Positions 23,398-36,100 of a stretch of DNA of 64,000 nucleotides are shown here, in pieces. The stretch is from positions 31,400-95,399 of the forward strand of contig JAKOGH010000825.1 of NCBI GenBank assembly GCA_024811115.1, read 5' to 3'. A model generated the notes under the pieces. It was not told where the DNA came from. It ran no database searches and saw only the letters and a list, made by a program, of their open reading frames with translations. The translations under genes and the position numbers were made by a program. The stretch comes from Terana coerulea. Its lineage: Eukaryota > Basidiomycota > Agaricomycetes > Polyporales > Phanerochaetaceae. Within the stretch, counting starts at the first letter, position 1; each line of letters opens with the position of its first letter.

Positions 23398-25877
23398 TCA
23401 GCCCTTAGTCTGATCGTGATTTGTGCCCGCCGTCTTTCTCCTGGCCAGCCCTTCCCTTATGCTATCTCCCATACTCACAACAACAAACTGACCTGCTCGT
23501 CGTATATTTTCCTGGGACGGATCATTCACCTCCGCTACGCGCTCTACTATGGCAGGGTCTTGACCAATTAGCCAGATTAAAGGTAGCAACCCGGTAGTTT
23601 CGAGGGCCGGGTGAGTCAGCGGCGACGTTCCTGTGGGGCGAATGAGGATGATAGAGAAAATTAAGAGGCAGACGGAGGCGCCAAGACCGACGTATAGCTG
23701 CACACTGAAGTTAAAAGACTTGCACTGCGGACGGAAGTACCTGGACTTACCGGCACGGCATTTAGCTGTTTTAGTGTAACCGCTCCACGTCAGTAAGATG
23801 GTCAGAGTGTGCGGGATCTGCAACGCACGTTCAAGTGAGATCGCACAAATTGAGCCCGTACAGTGGCTTCGCCTACGAATGTTCGGACAACCGGCTGTCC
23901 AGCCTGTCCTGGTAAACGGCCGACGGCAACATTCCCGGCTGGAAGTGCGCGATACTTGTTAGCACATAATGATTAATGTCAGCGAAAGACCCTTGGACGC
24001 ACCATACCAGTAAATTGTGGCGTACGCATTAGCTATGTACTGGGTAAGGTCTGCCAAAGACACAGTCGCATCTGGGAGTGCATTACTGTTATCCAGGCAC
24101 AGTCCTATGTCAAATGATTGTTGTGCGGCGCGAGGGGCCAAGTAGGACTGGACGAATCTGTGGGTGCCAACAAAGATAGTCAGCGAAGGAAGAGCCCAGA
24201 TCAACGTAGCTACGTACGTGTCCAGCAGATTGGAAATGTGGCATGACTGCTGCGTCCCGAGATCCGTCCCATTAGTGTACCATAAGCAAAACAGGTTGTC
24301 GCTTGCTGGGGCATCAAGTGGTATGATCGGAACCTACGTAATGCAGCAGCGGCTGTGTTCATGAAGTGTACCAGTAGAGACGGGCAATATGAGAGAGAAA
24401 AACTCACAGTCGATAGCAGTGGGTCAGACGAGGGCTCGGGAGCCTGCCATTCATGCCACCCCGCAGTGGACTGTGTGAAGGGTTCCTTCTCCAGTAGTCC
24501 TGTGGCACCTGAGACGTTGACGGTGGTGTTTCTCACGACGACGTTGCACGCCAAAATCTGCATTGCGCTCAGCTCAACAGCTGAACGTCCCGCTCTCAGA
24601 ATCTGCTCGTATAAACACTCGTCACGACGACGTACTTGTGTTGAAGTGTCCAGAAATACCGCGCGGGAAGACGGGTACGAAGGATTCTGCAAAGCCGGAC
24701 ACGTCTGTAACGTTTACACTGGCTGCGACCATAATGGTGGGTATGCTATCGTTCAAGTTTGATGTGATCATAGCCCCAAACGTCAATGAGGGGTTGGCTA
24801 TCACGGTACCATAAAATATTTAGTAAAACTAGTACACTCCATGTAAATAAAAGTACATACCGATGGGAATGCTCACGGTCTGAAACAACGGGTCGGTAGA
24901 AATTGTGAAACTCGCATCAAAGACTGCTCCCAAGTCGCCGCAATCCTCCAGACTACGTTCGCCAGTAGTGAAATCGACTATTCGAGCATTTGGTACGGTG
25001 CCGCAGTCGACCTGGAACTGAGTGGCATTCACTGTGACGTCGCCAATTGCACTGGGTAGTGGTGTGATGGTGTCGTAGAGAGTGCTGTTCAGGAGACCTG
25101 GAGTCTCCATGCTAGGGTATAGCGGCAAGACCTCGAGGATCGAATATATTGACTCTGGAAAGCTGTCGAAGGTTCTTGAGCAAAAAAGAGGTATGATGAT
25201 TGAATTACTCTCACAGTTTACCGGCGTTATTGGTATCAGTATTGTCCAGAAGTGGCACAACACGGCCAAGCTGAGTTGGCTGAACGATGCTGCTTGTCAC
25301 ATTGTATGTCACAACGTTGAACAAACTTGGTGCGGTGATGTGGAAAATGAAGATACCGAGGAGGTACAGAGTTATGATAACAATACGAGCAGGCGACGTA
25401 CCACCCGCCACTTGGTTCCACAGAACTTCGCTGGAGGAGCCAAGACCAAGCCAAGCGGCACACTTGTCATGGAGAGAAGACAGCGTTTGTGGGTCATTGA
25501 GCTCTCGTTGCAGTGCTAGCTGCTGGGTGAGGACAACCAGTATCGTGGAGAAAACCTGGTAAAATCAATATGAGTATCGTGGTCATAGTACGCGGTGGGT
25601 GCAGAGCAATTACCGTCCCAATGACTTGTGACACGGCTGTAACAGCAGTCGATAGTCTGTCAGCGTGAGTCCCGGGGTCGACGGAGACTCGGTGCTCGTG
25701 ATGATGAGCAATGACTACGACTAAAGCCGCATGAGCGAGGGTGAGGACAGCGTGCAGCGCAATACATAAGTGTACGCGGGACGTCATGGCGGGCAAGAAA
25801 CGATTACAGCTTAGGGCATCCTCTTTCTCCTTTTGGGCTGCAGACAGTTCAGAGACAGGCAGAAGTGGGTCTGACAT
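23398..25877 (-). CDS. Multi-pass membrane protein, copy 2 (intact)
   Basis: This homologue of copy 1 starts with MSDPLLPVSELSAAQKEKED. Exons run from 25877 to 23398 with introns at matching places. Predicted features are a first helix (LCIALHAVLTLAHAALVVVI), a second around VSQVIGTVFSTILVVLTQQ, a third (IVIITLYLLGIFIFHI), and a long probably extracellular region with several NxT/S sites (DVTVNATQFQVDCGTVPN). Then come two further helices (ATLIWALPSLTIFVG, YVGLGASVCLLIFSIILI) and a short cytosolic tail (LIWLIGQDPAIVERVAEV). I found no stop or frameshift in the conserved parts. The function of the family is unknown. I recall similar genes in tandem sets in agaricomycetes, consistent with the layout here. 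Confidence 0.75.
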
Positions 25878-26091
25878 GGTCGTCGAGAGTGGACTGGGAG
25901 ACAACACTGTAATCTATATTGTCAGTCTTGAGTAACTCCAGCCCTCTCCCGCCGAAGGGAAGGTGACGAGGACTCGTTACAAGCGGTTGCCTTACGGGGA
26001 ACTCCTAGTACCGTAGCCTGTAGGCGCATCATTTGAGCACGGCGCCGAGCTGTCCGAGTGGAGATTGGATGCCGTAAACCTGTAGGACTGG

Positions 26092-26703
26092 CGATCTCGG
26101 TAACTTTCATAAGAGTTACGCACATTTCCGCGAATCACATTGATGTGCTGAATCACTGTGCTTCCCATGCCTTGATGCATATGGCAGGCACAGGCATGTG
26201 TGGTCCCTAAGTGGAAGTCATGTCAGCGGTAAGTCCTCGCTAACAACACAGGATACGTACGAAACTGAGCGGTGGTACCCATACTCATTCCCAGATATAA
26301 CACCATCAGAGCCAAGCGCTTCGTATCAGGACATCGATTGGATTGGTGGTGATGTAGCCCACGACTAAGCCGTGCGCTTTGGAGCCAAACCCTGTTGGCC
26401 CCGTCCTCGGCGGATCAGTGAAACAAGCTACTCTGGACCTTTCGAACTCTGGTGCGCACTGCATCCCCGTGCTGCGTGAGTTTACTAGATAATGATCAGG
26501 ATGCCAGTCCTCGGTCCAGCATGATTCGCGGTCCACTCACCTCACCATCCTTCCCAAGCCGCTTAGCATGCTGACGTATACTTGAGTCCGCCAGTGTGGT
26601 CGTAGAGTCATCGTCTTGCACTTGACTTGCATTCGTACGTGACCATGGCACACATTAGAGTCGCTGCAGTTATACATACATCTTATATATGACCTTCAGC
26701 ATC
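26092..26703. other. Intergenic, no gene seen
   Basis: No conserved reading frame or repeat is visible. A 76-codon minus frame at 26306-26536 matches nothing I recognise and was not called. Confidence 0.5.
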
Positions 26704-28317
26704 TCAGTGTTCGGTCATACGGACCACGTCTGCTTTCTCCTTCTGCGATCCCGAGGCTGAGCCCGCTTTCCCGGTAACCACGTTCGCTCCTTCTCTGACA
26801 AAAGCGTCGCGTGCCCGCTTCAATTCGCCGTCTCTTCCAGTGAGCACCGCTTGATGGGCCGCCAAGGTCGAGTGGAGGGATGTGTACGTATTGAGTTTTG
26901 TCCTATGAGTCGGGAATGAGTACCATAATCCCAGCTGAAGTCCCCCAAAGTACCTCATACTGTCCTTCACCTTCGCAGAAGTCAGCAAGGCTCAGGAGAA
27001 AGAGACGTAGCACATACCATATCAAGTAGAGCATTAAATTTGATCGCAATTTCTACGCAGAATAAACGTGGTGAGTAAAATACAATGCGGGGTGGTCGCC
27101 AGATTGCGTCCAATTGAAACAACGGCAATATTACCATCTGCCCCTGAGGTCCAGTCGTCTAGGGAGCACTCCGCCCATCTCTTCTTGGATTCTTCGTACT
27201 TTGTAGCATATGCGATCGCACAGGCATCCAGGTCATGCCCGAGCAGCTTGTAGATGGCATGATCTTCGTGAGGACTTTCTACCGTCCCGCCAGAGCGCAT
27301 ATAGCCAGGAGGGGGAGACTCGTTGCGAAGCTCCGGGTAGCTGAACGGAGGTGGCGGCGGTGGCGTGCCCAGTAGATTCGATTTGTATTCTGCAGCGTCT
27401 GAAGTGGAATGAACGTCCTGCGTAACAGGGTATGTTAGTTGAGATCCACCGCCGTTCATGCTACGCACCATTTGCTCGTTGAGTTTCGCAATCTTTGCGG
27501 TATTGTATTCCAAGTCCGTTTCTTCTAATTCATCAGAGCGCTGAATTCGTTTGTTGACCCTGCGGAGAGACGGCTTGTTTTGCTCCCGATCGGAGAAGCT
27601 GTACATAGAATCATAGGGACGATTGCGCTGGGATGAATCCTCTTCTGGGACTTCCAGAGAATCCAGATCATCTTCATAGCTTTGGATATTGCCAGAGTCG
27701 TCTAGAGATTCCACCGGGTCTTCGTGTATTTTCTCCAGAGACGACCGCGACGAGACGCGATGACGAGCTGCAGAGGAAGAGTAAATGCCACGAGAAGATT
27801 TTGCACGGTCTGATATGTCGGTTTCAGAGTTTGAGCTGGGTATATGCGCTCGGTTGGACGCCAATTCGTCTGAAGCTGCTGAAGACTGAGACTGAAAAGC
27901 AGAGGGCGGCTGAGGAGCTCTGAAGACGGGAGGAGAAGTGTATGCAGATGAAGTGGGAAAGAAAGGCGATGGTACTGCAATGCGGGAAGTAGGGCGAGCA
28001 GGAGAGGGCCTAGGAGAGCGAGCACGAGTAGCAGGATCCTCGAATGAGTTGCGTGACTTGGGAAACTTGGGCTTGGTAAACGAAGAGATGTTCAAAGGCT
28101 TGTTGGTTTCTCCGGAAGTGAAGGAGCCGTTGCATGGCTTCGAAGAATCATGAGAACCAGCGGAGCGGTCATTAGCGTTAGGACTAGATTCGGCGAGCAG
28201 CCCGTTAGGTTTGAAAGCATCCGCTCCGCCAGAAGAGTCACTTGCAGAGTCACTGGCGTCGGCTGAAGGCCTAACAGGTGGTCTTGCTCCAAAGTGGAAG
28301 GGCTGGCGAGCGGACAT
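26704..28317 (-). CDS. ECM11-like conserved protein, disordered N-terminus
   Basis: Four exons (28317-27135, 27052-27018, 26970-26954, 26902-26704) give a clean 477-residue frame. The first two thirds are Ser/Pro/Asp-rich and disordered, with a PPPPPPFSYPEL stretch. The C-terminal third is conserved-looking: YKLLGHDLDACAIAYATKYE, KRWAECSLDDWTSGADG, then an amphipathic helical end (TKLNTYTSLHSTLAAHQAVL, LKRARDAFVREGANV). This arrangement resembles the C-terminal domain of fungal ECM11 proteins, known in yeast for meiotic chromosome synapsis, but the match is from memory and is tentative. The third exon is a 17-nt microexon; all introns are GT-AG. It is divergent with RCY1 across 427 bp. Confidence 0.75.
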
Positions 28318-28744
28318 TGCTCGGCACAATTGGAGTTGAGAGTCAAGAAACAAGACCAAGTGGCAGACACCCGTCACGTCACGCAAAGCGCCACAAAGCG
28401 GGCGCTTGTCACAGATCACGGTAACTTCCGGTTCCGAGCTGCCGACGTCCTCCAACGAGCAATACACACCAACTGGATGAGGATTTTCTAACCCGCAAAG
28501 CAATTAAGACCTGCTCCTCCGAGTCCTGAGTACCGTGATTGCGCTGCACTGAGCGACTGTGGGATCAGCGCCGTTGTCCAAAAACGGAACTTAGACGCCA
28601 GCGTGTCATCGCTATCCGCGCCAGCTCAGTTGCATGGCTTGATGTCTCACTGCCACGCTCAAAACGCTGGTCGTTTCTAACTCCTCTGGACTTCGTTATT
28701 CCTCTTCCTACCTTGGGCTCTGAAGTATCATATATCTTACTGGG

Positions 28745-31700
28745 ATGGATAAGTTCACCACTCTAGAACCGGTCAAACTTTACCAAGCTTCCGCAGCCAG
28801 TTTCAAGCGCAGCTCGGCACACCCTGCATCGAAGGCTCCGGCTCATTTCACCCTCATCGGACGCCTCCCTGTTGACGTTCACATTTTGATACTCTCCTAT
28901 GCTGCCGTTCCAGATATCCCTGCGTACTCCCGGGCTTGTCGCGCTCTGGGACGGCTCTCTACCGACGAGCGTGTATGGGAGAAACGGTGGAACGTGTTTG
29001 GGGCAGACACGCTGAACCTGTCCGGCATTCTCGATGACTTGGAATCTCAATCTAAAGCTCGAAACGCTGTTCGCAAGGATCGCTGCCGCCGACATTGGCT
29101 GTGGACGGCGCGGGTGACGATGACTTCGGGGACTTCACTGCGGTGAACGCGCCCGCGGATGATATGGACGACTTCGTCTCCGGGTTTGCTGGTGCGTCTA
29201 TTGCAAGCCCTGCCGTTGCGGCATGGACACCTCCCAAACCCACCTTCAGGTCGCGTTACATACGTGCACACACATTGTTGAAGCATTTCGTGCCGGCACT
29301 TTCGTCCCCACCCCACGCCATACTCAGCGTCCTCTTCCCTGCGCCTCCACCACCCCTTAGTCAACAGTCTCACATCCTCCGTCTCCTGTCATTATTTTTG
29401 TCCGTCCGGGTCAAGCCTCTACGAAGATGGGAGACACTACGGTCCTCACTGCGAGCCGCGATGGATCTATTCGGCGAGACATTGCTCACAGCTTTCGACG
29501 CGAATGATAGCAAAGGGGATGAGAAGGCTATGGCTGAGGTGGCGAAAGCTAGCTGGGATGTTTGGGACCCGGCCGAAGGACAATGGGAATTGGCGAGGGG
29601 TTGGATGGATAAACAGGAGATCTTCTACGACCATCAAAGTCGATGGGACCCGCTGGAGAACTTTACGTGAGTATTGTCCTGCTTCTGAAGATATCATTCT
29701 AAGATTGTCTAGGAAGGATGACGAGCTGGACTTCGATGCCATGGACACGTTTATTACCAGCATATCATCTACTCTCAAGGAACAAGGCGGTCGTGCCGTG
29801 CGCGTATTCCCGCCAGAAGCAGACGTACTCGTTGTTTTTGCTGAGAGGTTATCAAATGAAGTTGTGAGTAGGTTGACTTGCCAAAATGTGACCGTCTGCC
29901 TGATCTTAACTATAGGTCGGTGAATACATTACTTCGCTACTTACTCGAGCACGGGAGATATCGAATGAAGTGTTCTTGAAGGCCACCGCGGCCAGTTTCC
30001 GCGAAACCTGGCGAATGGTAGACGGGATCACCGAGGTGGCTGCGACGCGTAGTGACGTTACTCTACCCAAAACGCGAGCGGAAGACGTGGTGTACGTACG
30101 TTTTGTTCATTTGTGGGCAATTCACGCTGAGATACCGGTACGTTGCTCAGGTATCAAATGTTCGAAGCAAACATGGATGAATATCTTGACGAGGAAATTG
30201 AGTATGTGAAGAACTGCTTCGAGATGATATGCCGCGGGTGGGAGAAGACAGTTCGTCACTCGGCTCATATACGTAATCCTAAACACTCATGGCGCATACA
30301 GCTAACTAAGCAGACGATAACCCCAGCCAATACCCAAGACCAAGCGCGTTTCTTAAGCTCTCACAACCCAGCGCAGGTCAAGAGGAATGTTCTTGCATCC
30401 TTTACCGACGTCTTGCTACTTCCTGTGACGATTGTCCCGCGAACGACTGTGGCTATGGGCAAGGCCTTCGGCGCCGCACTACAAACGGGAGGGACTGCTG
30501 CAGTGCAAGGAATTGCTATGTTGAATCCTCAGCGTTGGGGAGCAACAGGAGGCACTAGTGCAACAGCTCGCAATGGCTATGTGGACTTCAATGAGAAAGG
30601 ACATTCAACGTTGTTTGACATCGGAGCGGACGAGGACGATGAACTTGATGAGAAAGCAGAGAAGACGGACACCGAGAAGCGTCACGCAGTAAACTGTACG
30701 TCGAGAATCGCCTTTATCACCAGGTGGATATCTCATGTGTATCCTAGCGTCGGTGTCTTCAACGCTATCAACATCTTCGACGGCCTCAAGGAGCCTTACT
30801 CCGTCCATCTCTTCGGGATCAACAAAGGTTTCGACGAGGGCTTCGACGCCGCAGCCCACTTCGAGCTCGACTTCCGCAACCACCTTCGACGAGTTTGAGC
30901 TACTTCTTTCTCTTGATACTGCGCTCGAGCTCATCCACGCCGATCGTGAATCTCTCAAGCGCGCCGAGACGTTCTCTAGCTATCCTGGGCAGTATGGTCA
31001 CCGCGTTCGGGACACCATCGAGGAGATTTTTGTGTTACTCCTGCAGGCTCTGGGCGATCGTCACATCCGCCCGGGCTTCGAGAGGTCTGTTGTGATGTGT
31101 TATGCACTAAGGCCAGGTCGCTAATAACTTCGGGTTGTAGAGCGGCGCAGCAAATGACAGCCTACAGGCCGGCCGAGCACGAAGAAACGAATAGTGTTGC
31201 ACCCCTTCTGCAATTCTTCGAGCTGGTGCATATTGGCGATACGATGCAATCCATGGTGCAAGTTTACTTTGATAAAGAGCTGGTGAGTATTGAATCTCCT
31301 ATAATCATTGCCCTCGGCAGCCGACGCGAGTACGCTGTTGCCACAAGTCACGCCACATAGACAAGACCGACTTCTTAAACACGGTTGTGCGCGAGAAGAA
31401 GCGGTTCGAAGACACTTTGGATGACTCTGTCGCTGCTGGCTTGAACATGGGAACGGAAACCCTGATGAATCAGGTTGAACACATCATCACGAAGCACACT
31501 AAACCGCGCGAGTACTATCCACTCGAGGACCAGCCGCTCGACCTTGGACCTACCGAAGGCTGTAAAGAAGCGATCAAGTGTCTGCAAATGCACGCGCAAC
31601 TACTGAAGGGCAGCACCAGCAAAGAAGTCTTGGAAGTTTTCTACCAGGAAATTGGGATACGACTCATAGCGTAAGCTTTGTTTGTTGTTGCGGAGCTTGG

Positions 31701-32162
31701 CTAACACTCGTTTAGCATTCTGCAGAAGCACATCAAACGACAAATTATCTCATTGAATGGGGGCTTCTTGGTCATATCGGACCTGAACGCATACCACTCC
31801 TTCATAACATCTCTGAAGGTGCGTCCTTTCTCGATCAGACATATATGTACAGCTCTAAGGTCGAGGTTCTATAGGTCCCCGCGATCGCTGCAGAGTTTTC
31901 TTATCTGAAGATGTTGGGACATGTGTATGTAGTCGGAGGATGCGAAAGACCTAGCGCAGATCGTACGTGACGTCACACGATACGGCGGAGCATATCGCCC
32001 AGAGGTACGTACAGAGTCCAGCTCTCTCTTGTGTGCCGCTAATGATGTTTCCAGGATGTGTATGAGTTCATTCAAAGACGGTCGGACTGGAAGAAGATAG
32101 AGAAAGTAGTGGATAAGACGATGTATAACCTCAGTTTCAAGGAAGATTGCATTATCTGTTGA
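28745..32162 (+). CDS. RCY1: Recyclin-1, F-box and exocyst Sec10-like recycling protein
   Basis: The N-terminus carries an F-box-like helix set (TLIGRLPVDVHILILSYAAV). A linker with DDDFGDF follows, then a long helical Sec10-like region (RVRDTIEEIFVLLLQALGDRHIRPGF, KRFEDTLDDSVAAGLN, TLMNQVEHIITKHTKPREYY, GIRLI..LQKHIKRQIISLNG). The last exon ends KEDCIIC-stop. CIIC fits a CaaX prenylation box, as known for yeast Rcy1, which acts in recycling of plasma-membrane proteins such as v-SNAREs. S. pombe Pof6 is the counterpart. About ten introns of 45-65 nt fit. Two one-base frame breaks interrupt an otherwise convincing protein: one between 29054 and 29095 before LPPTLAVDGAGDDD, and one near 31934-31937 (VYVV then EDAKDLAQIV in another frame). 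I regard them as sequence errors more likely than gene death. Confidence 0.88.
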
Positions 32163-32328
32163 CGTACCATCTCGCGGGGTTTGCGCACCGAACTGGACTG
32201 AGTTTCTCCGCTTTCGCGTGCCTGACACCTGTGATCGGGCCTGAGATCCACTCATCGAGATGACTGGTAGTGGCTGTGTGATTATCGTTGTGGACTCCTC
32301 TGGGCTACTGGGGGACAGTCCAGCGTAC

Positions 32329-32334
32329 TATAAA
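32329..32334 (+). promoter_or_regulatory. TATA box of the small hypothetical gene
   Basis: TATAAA lies 68 bp before the ATG at 32397, in the 234-bp gap after RCY1. Confidence 0.55.
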
Positions 32335-32396
32335 TTGCACTCCCGGTCTTTTGTCTCTTGACTCTACACGCTACCCACTACCTCCCCCGACATAAC

Positions 32397-32915
32397 ATGG
32401 CACCTCCCGAATTTTCGCTGCGTCTCCAGAAAGGTGAGGTGATCTCCATGGGCCTCGTGTATGGCTGCTGCTTGGATCTGACACCCGTGTGTGGCGACCT
32501 CCCAGGCATTACTGGAGGCTTTGCCCCTCCTACTCCGAGCGCAATCTTCACCGTAACTGGGTCTCCTCAGAAGTCTGATCTGCAGATTACCTCTGCTGTT
32601 CGCCCACACGGTACACCGAGTCTCCAGGACGCCCTGCCCAAGTCCCTATCCGCCACCGAGTCTGACACCGTGCAACTCATAGACGAGTTGCACAGCATCC
32701 TGAAATCGATCCCCACGGAGTCCCCTCCGGGCAGCGAAGACATCTATAAGCTCGACACGAGCATCGCGTTCGGAAGCGACGACTTGATGTGGCAGAATGG
32801 AGGACCGAACGGATGTGGGGGCGGGAAGAGCACCGTGCAGCCGGCTGAGGAGGATAGGGCGAAGTTCAAGCGTGCGGTCGAGATTGTGGAGAAGCTGGTC
32901 TCGGAGGCGAAGTAG
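32397..32915 (+). CDS. Hypothetical protein, 172 residues, intronless
   Basis: The ATG at 32397 (MAPPEFSLRLQKGEV) is preceded by a TATA box and a C-rich leader. The frame runs 172 residues to TAG without introns. A central LSATESDTVQLIDELHSILKS segment and a C-terminal DRAKFKRAVEIVEKLVSEAK segment should be helical; the rest is Gly/Pro-rich. There is no signal peptide, membrane segment or catalytic motif I can recognise. Base usage matches neighbouring genes. It ends 246 bp from the convergent large ATPase gene. Confidence 0.6.
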   Translation: MAPPEFSLRLQKGEVISMGLVYGCCLDLTPVCGDLPGITGGFAPPTPSAIFTVTGSPQKSDLQITSAVRPHGTPSLQDALPKSLSATESDTVQLIDELHSILKSIPTESPPGSEDIYKLDTSIAFGSDDLMWQNGGPNGCGGGKSTVQPAEEDRAKFKRAVEIVEKLVSEAK

Positions 32916-33161
32916 TAACGGCGACAACCGGGAACGCTGCAATACCAAGGAACTGTAACCATACTATCCACAACGCCATACTGTACTGATATGATCTAAA
33001 GACTGAGAACTCATTCCACTTGAAGACACGCCACACTATAAATCACATTCGGGCGGGATGATACGCAATGTCCTACTTAGATACGAGTGAAGTCCAAGTG
33101 CACAGTAACAATGAAACAGTCCGTCTTTCAACGCCGCGATGGACGCCATGTTGACAAGGCT

Positions 33162-36100
33162 CTACTGCGCTGCCTGGTTTAGCAGACGCGTAAAACTAGG
33201 CATATGGCCTTCACATATGGAGGAAAACCAAAACTCGTGCTCAGCGTTGTGCGGCTGCACTAGGTTGTGTGCAATCTCGTGTGCGAGTGTGAAATACCTG
33301 ACATGAAAGTCAGTGCCGTTATCCGTTAAACCCACGTGAAACCACCCACCAGGACACGTAGGCTTTAGACAGCTCTCCGCGAGCTACCTCAGCATCATCT
33401 GCATGCCGATGTCAATAACCATGGTCATACATCCTAATCCACATCTACTTACGCCAGGCTTCGAAGAACCGCAGGTTGACGAAGAGACTTGCGTTGCGAT
33501 TGAAGGCAATCGTGCCTCCCGATAGATCATAGAACACATGCAAACTGGTCTGAGGCAGGCCATATACGTCGGCAATAGGCCTGATGACGTGGATGAAACG
33601 AGCTAGCGAGGCTCTCTTGCTCGCAAGAACGTCATGTGGATTGCCAACATCTACGGCCAGAGAGCATCAGTTTCCAGTTCGTGGTGTACACATGAAGCAA
33701 ATGTGCTGACCACGGCTCATGTAAACCTTCGTGCCGTCCATATCACCGACATGCTTCATGTCTATGGCTTGACCAGAGACGTCGCAATAGCTGTCATTGA
33801 TCGACTCCTTGACCATCTGCATTTGCTTCGCGCTCTTGAGCAGTTCACCCCTCTCTTCCCGACATGCACGAATTGCCATGTCAATATTCGCAGCTGGGGA
33901 CAAGTCAGAACCTGTATGCACTCTCAACGCCATGGACAACGTACCAATATTCCGCATAGGTGTGATCCCTCCTGACGGAGTTGTTGGGCGCGATGGAGAC
34001 GGGCGAGGCGGAGGGAGGAGAGCATTTCCAGGACCGTTGTCGACAGAAACACGCTTCGGATGGTCCCCAGCATGGTCTTCCTGTACGCCACCGAGAGCAC
34101 CGGGCATTCCTTGGTGCCCCGAACTGTCCGCCGTCTTCCCGGTAAGCTTCTTCGTCCAGTTGCCCAAGGAATTCCGAACAGACTGTGCGCGTGTAGTATT
34201 TGCCAGTGAATTCGCTGCACCCGCCAATGCCAGGGTATCGACAACTGTTGGTCCTCCAGCCACCGTGCCAGCCAGAGCATCTGTTGTCGGAGGTTCTGGA
34301 TATTGAATGAGACCGTCCTGTGCATCCTTTGCGCTTTGTTTCGATCGTTCTAGAGCTGCATCTTCGGCAGCCTGTCGCTGGGCTCGCTGGCGCTGCAGGA
34401 TGCGGTCCACTGTATGCATCACTGATGAACACACAAACTCGCTGCCGCAACAAGCAAACATACCATTGTAACCACGTCTGCGCAATGCCCTAAGGTCTGT
34501 TGACAGTATGGTCATGAATAACAACGCATCACTGGCCCTTGGCTGCTCAAAGAGGAGACGGCACATTGATGTGGATACTCTTTGTTATGAACGGTATCAG
34601 GAATCATCTGTGACCGCGACGATACTGGGAACTCACTCAAACATGTCCACGAGGTCGTTCCCAGACAACCAGAGCTGGATCGGACCTCGCCCCTCTCTAA
34701 AGGCTACAGCGGACGCGTCCTGATTCTTCACCACGCGGGTCTGGCCGTATATCAGCGACTTCACGACTGTGAGCTTGCCAAACGTGCGGACGACGAAGTT
34801 TTGATCTTGGTTGAGCCACGAATAAGGCACCCGTGTTGAGGTATGCGTATGCTCATGCAAGAATAACGGCAACCTCTCCAGTATCAACGTGCGGATCTCG
34901 GCACCCCTGCGGGAGTCTCGGACCTCCGAGGTCGTCTTGAATTCGTCCTTGATCAACGAACTCAGTCGGCGAGAACCAAGGTCAAAATAGAAATCTAAAC
35001 CAAGTTAGAAAAAGGGATTGGTGAATACGAGAATCTCACCTTCCAAGATATCCTCCTGCGGGCAACACCAAATCGCCTCGCCAAACAGCTGATAACCGTT
35101 CGTGTCGTCGGCGATGACAACACCCGAGGGGGTAAGAGGTCGTACTTGTACTCCCAGTCGTCCTCATCATCTTCCGCAGAGCTCTTGTCTTTGCCTTTCT
35201 CCCGCCTGACTCGGCGTGAGCCTAGCAGTACAGATGCTCGCTTCAGCCGCGCAATCGTACCGCCGGAGAGGAGGCGCCGATTGACTGCCATGTTACGGAG
35301 CTCAGCCAAGTAGCTGCAGATTGCGTTGTGTGAGCTCGATGTGAAGTATTGCGGAATGTTGAACCCACTTGTCCCTGCCCTCAGCAAGGCGGTAAAACCG
35401 TTGAGGATCCTCCAGCAGGATTTGCGCGATCTCCTCCATGGTTGGCTCTCGTTTCGTACCACAGGCACTCAGGAACTGGTTTGCTGTCAAACCGAAGTCC
35501 ACAAAGGTGAACAGCTTCGAATGAACTTGCTGTTCCCTTGCGGCTGTTCTGAAATAGCATTGACGTGGCGGCAATAGCCTCATAGATGATTTCTCGCCTC
35601 CACCAGATGCCGACTTCACCGGCACAATGAGCGATTGTGACAGTGTTTGCAGCTGAGACGGCGCAAATTCTGCGAAACGGTTAGCTGGTTGCGGCTCGCG
35701 CATCACTTTGGCGTACCTGTAACGTGGCTCGCCATCGACGTAAACCATTGCTTGGCAATGTCTTCGGTCTCTGGCGGGGTGTTGACAAGCAGATCCACCA
35801 ACATACCGGTTGGTGGATGGTCTCGTACGCCAAGTTTCAGGAGATCTTCTGCAGATAGACTGGGACTGGCGACGAGGAAACCCATGCTTCCCCATTCTGG
35901 CTTGGCGAAGACCTAGGATTTATACGACGTGAGAAGGGGATCAAGAGGAATGTATTTAAACCGACTTCTCCAGGTTTTGCCAGGCACTCCGTACCGTTCT
36001 TCCTCAGCGCAGGAATGAAAGCGAAATTGGCGAAGTCGGCCGGTTTATAGCCCGTGTAGCGCGTGGCGTGGTTATCAAGGAAGTAGCGAAGTGCCAAAAT

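Larger units (their letters stand above)
19695..26090. repeat. Tandem segmental duplication, two units of about 3.1 kb
   Basis: Unit 1 (about 19695-22860) and unit 2 (about 23065-26090) align in the same orientation. Each begins inside the Cys-rich gene near its intron, continues through its stop and 3' flank, then contains a complete minus-strand membrane-protein gene plus its upstream region (both include a TTACGG...GGCGCATCA...GAGC block). The copies have diverged clearly, so the event is not recent. About 200 bp of unrelated sequence (22861-23065) separates them. Confidence 0.8.

Noticed and set aside
26306..26536. Minus-strand 76-codon frame between copy 2 and the ECM11-like gene
   Set aside because: No motif, no recognisable family and no clear promoter.
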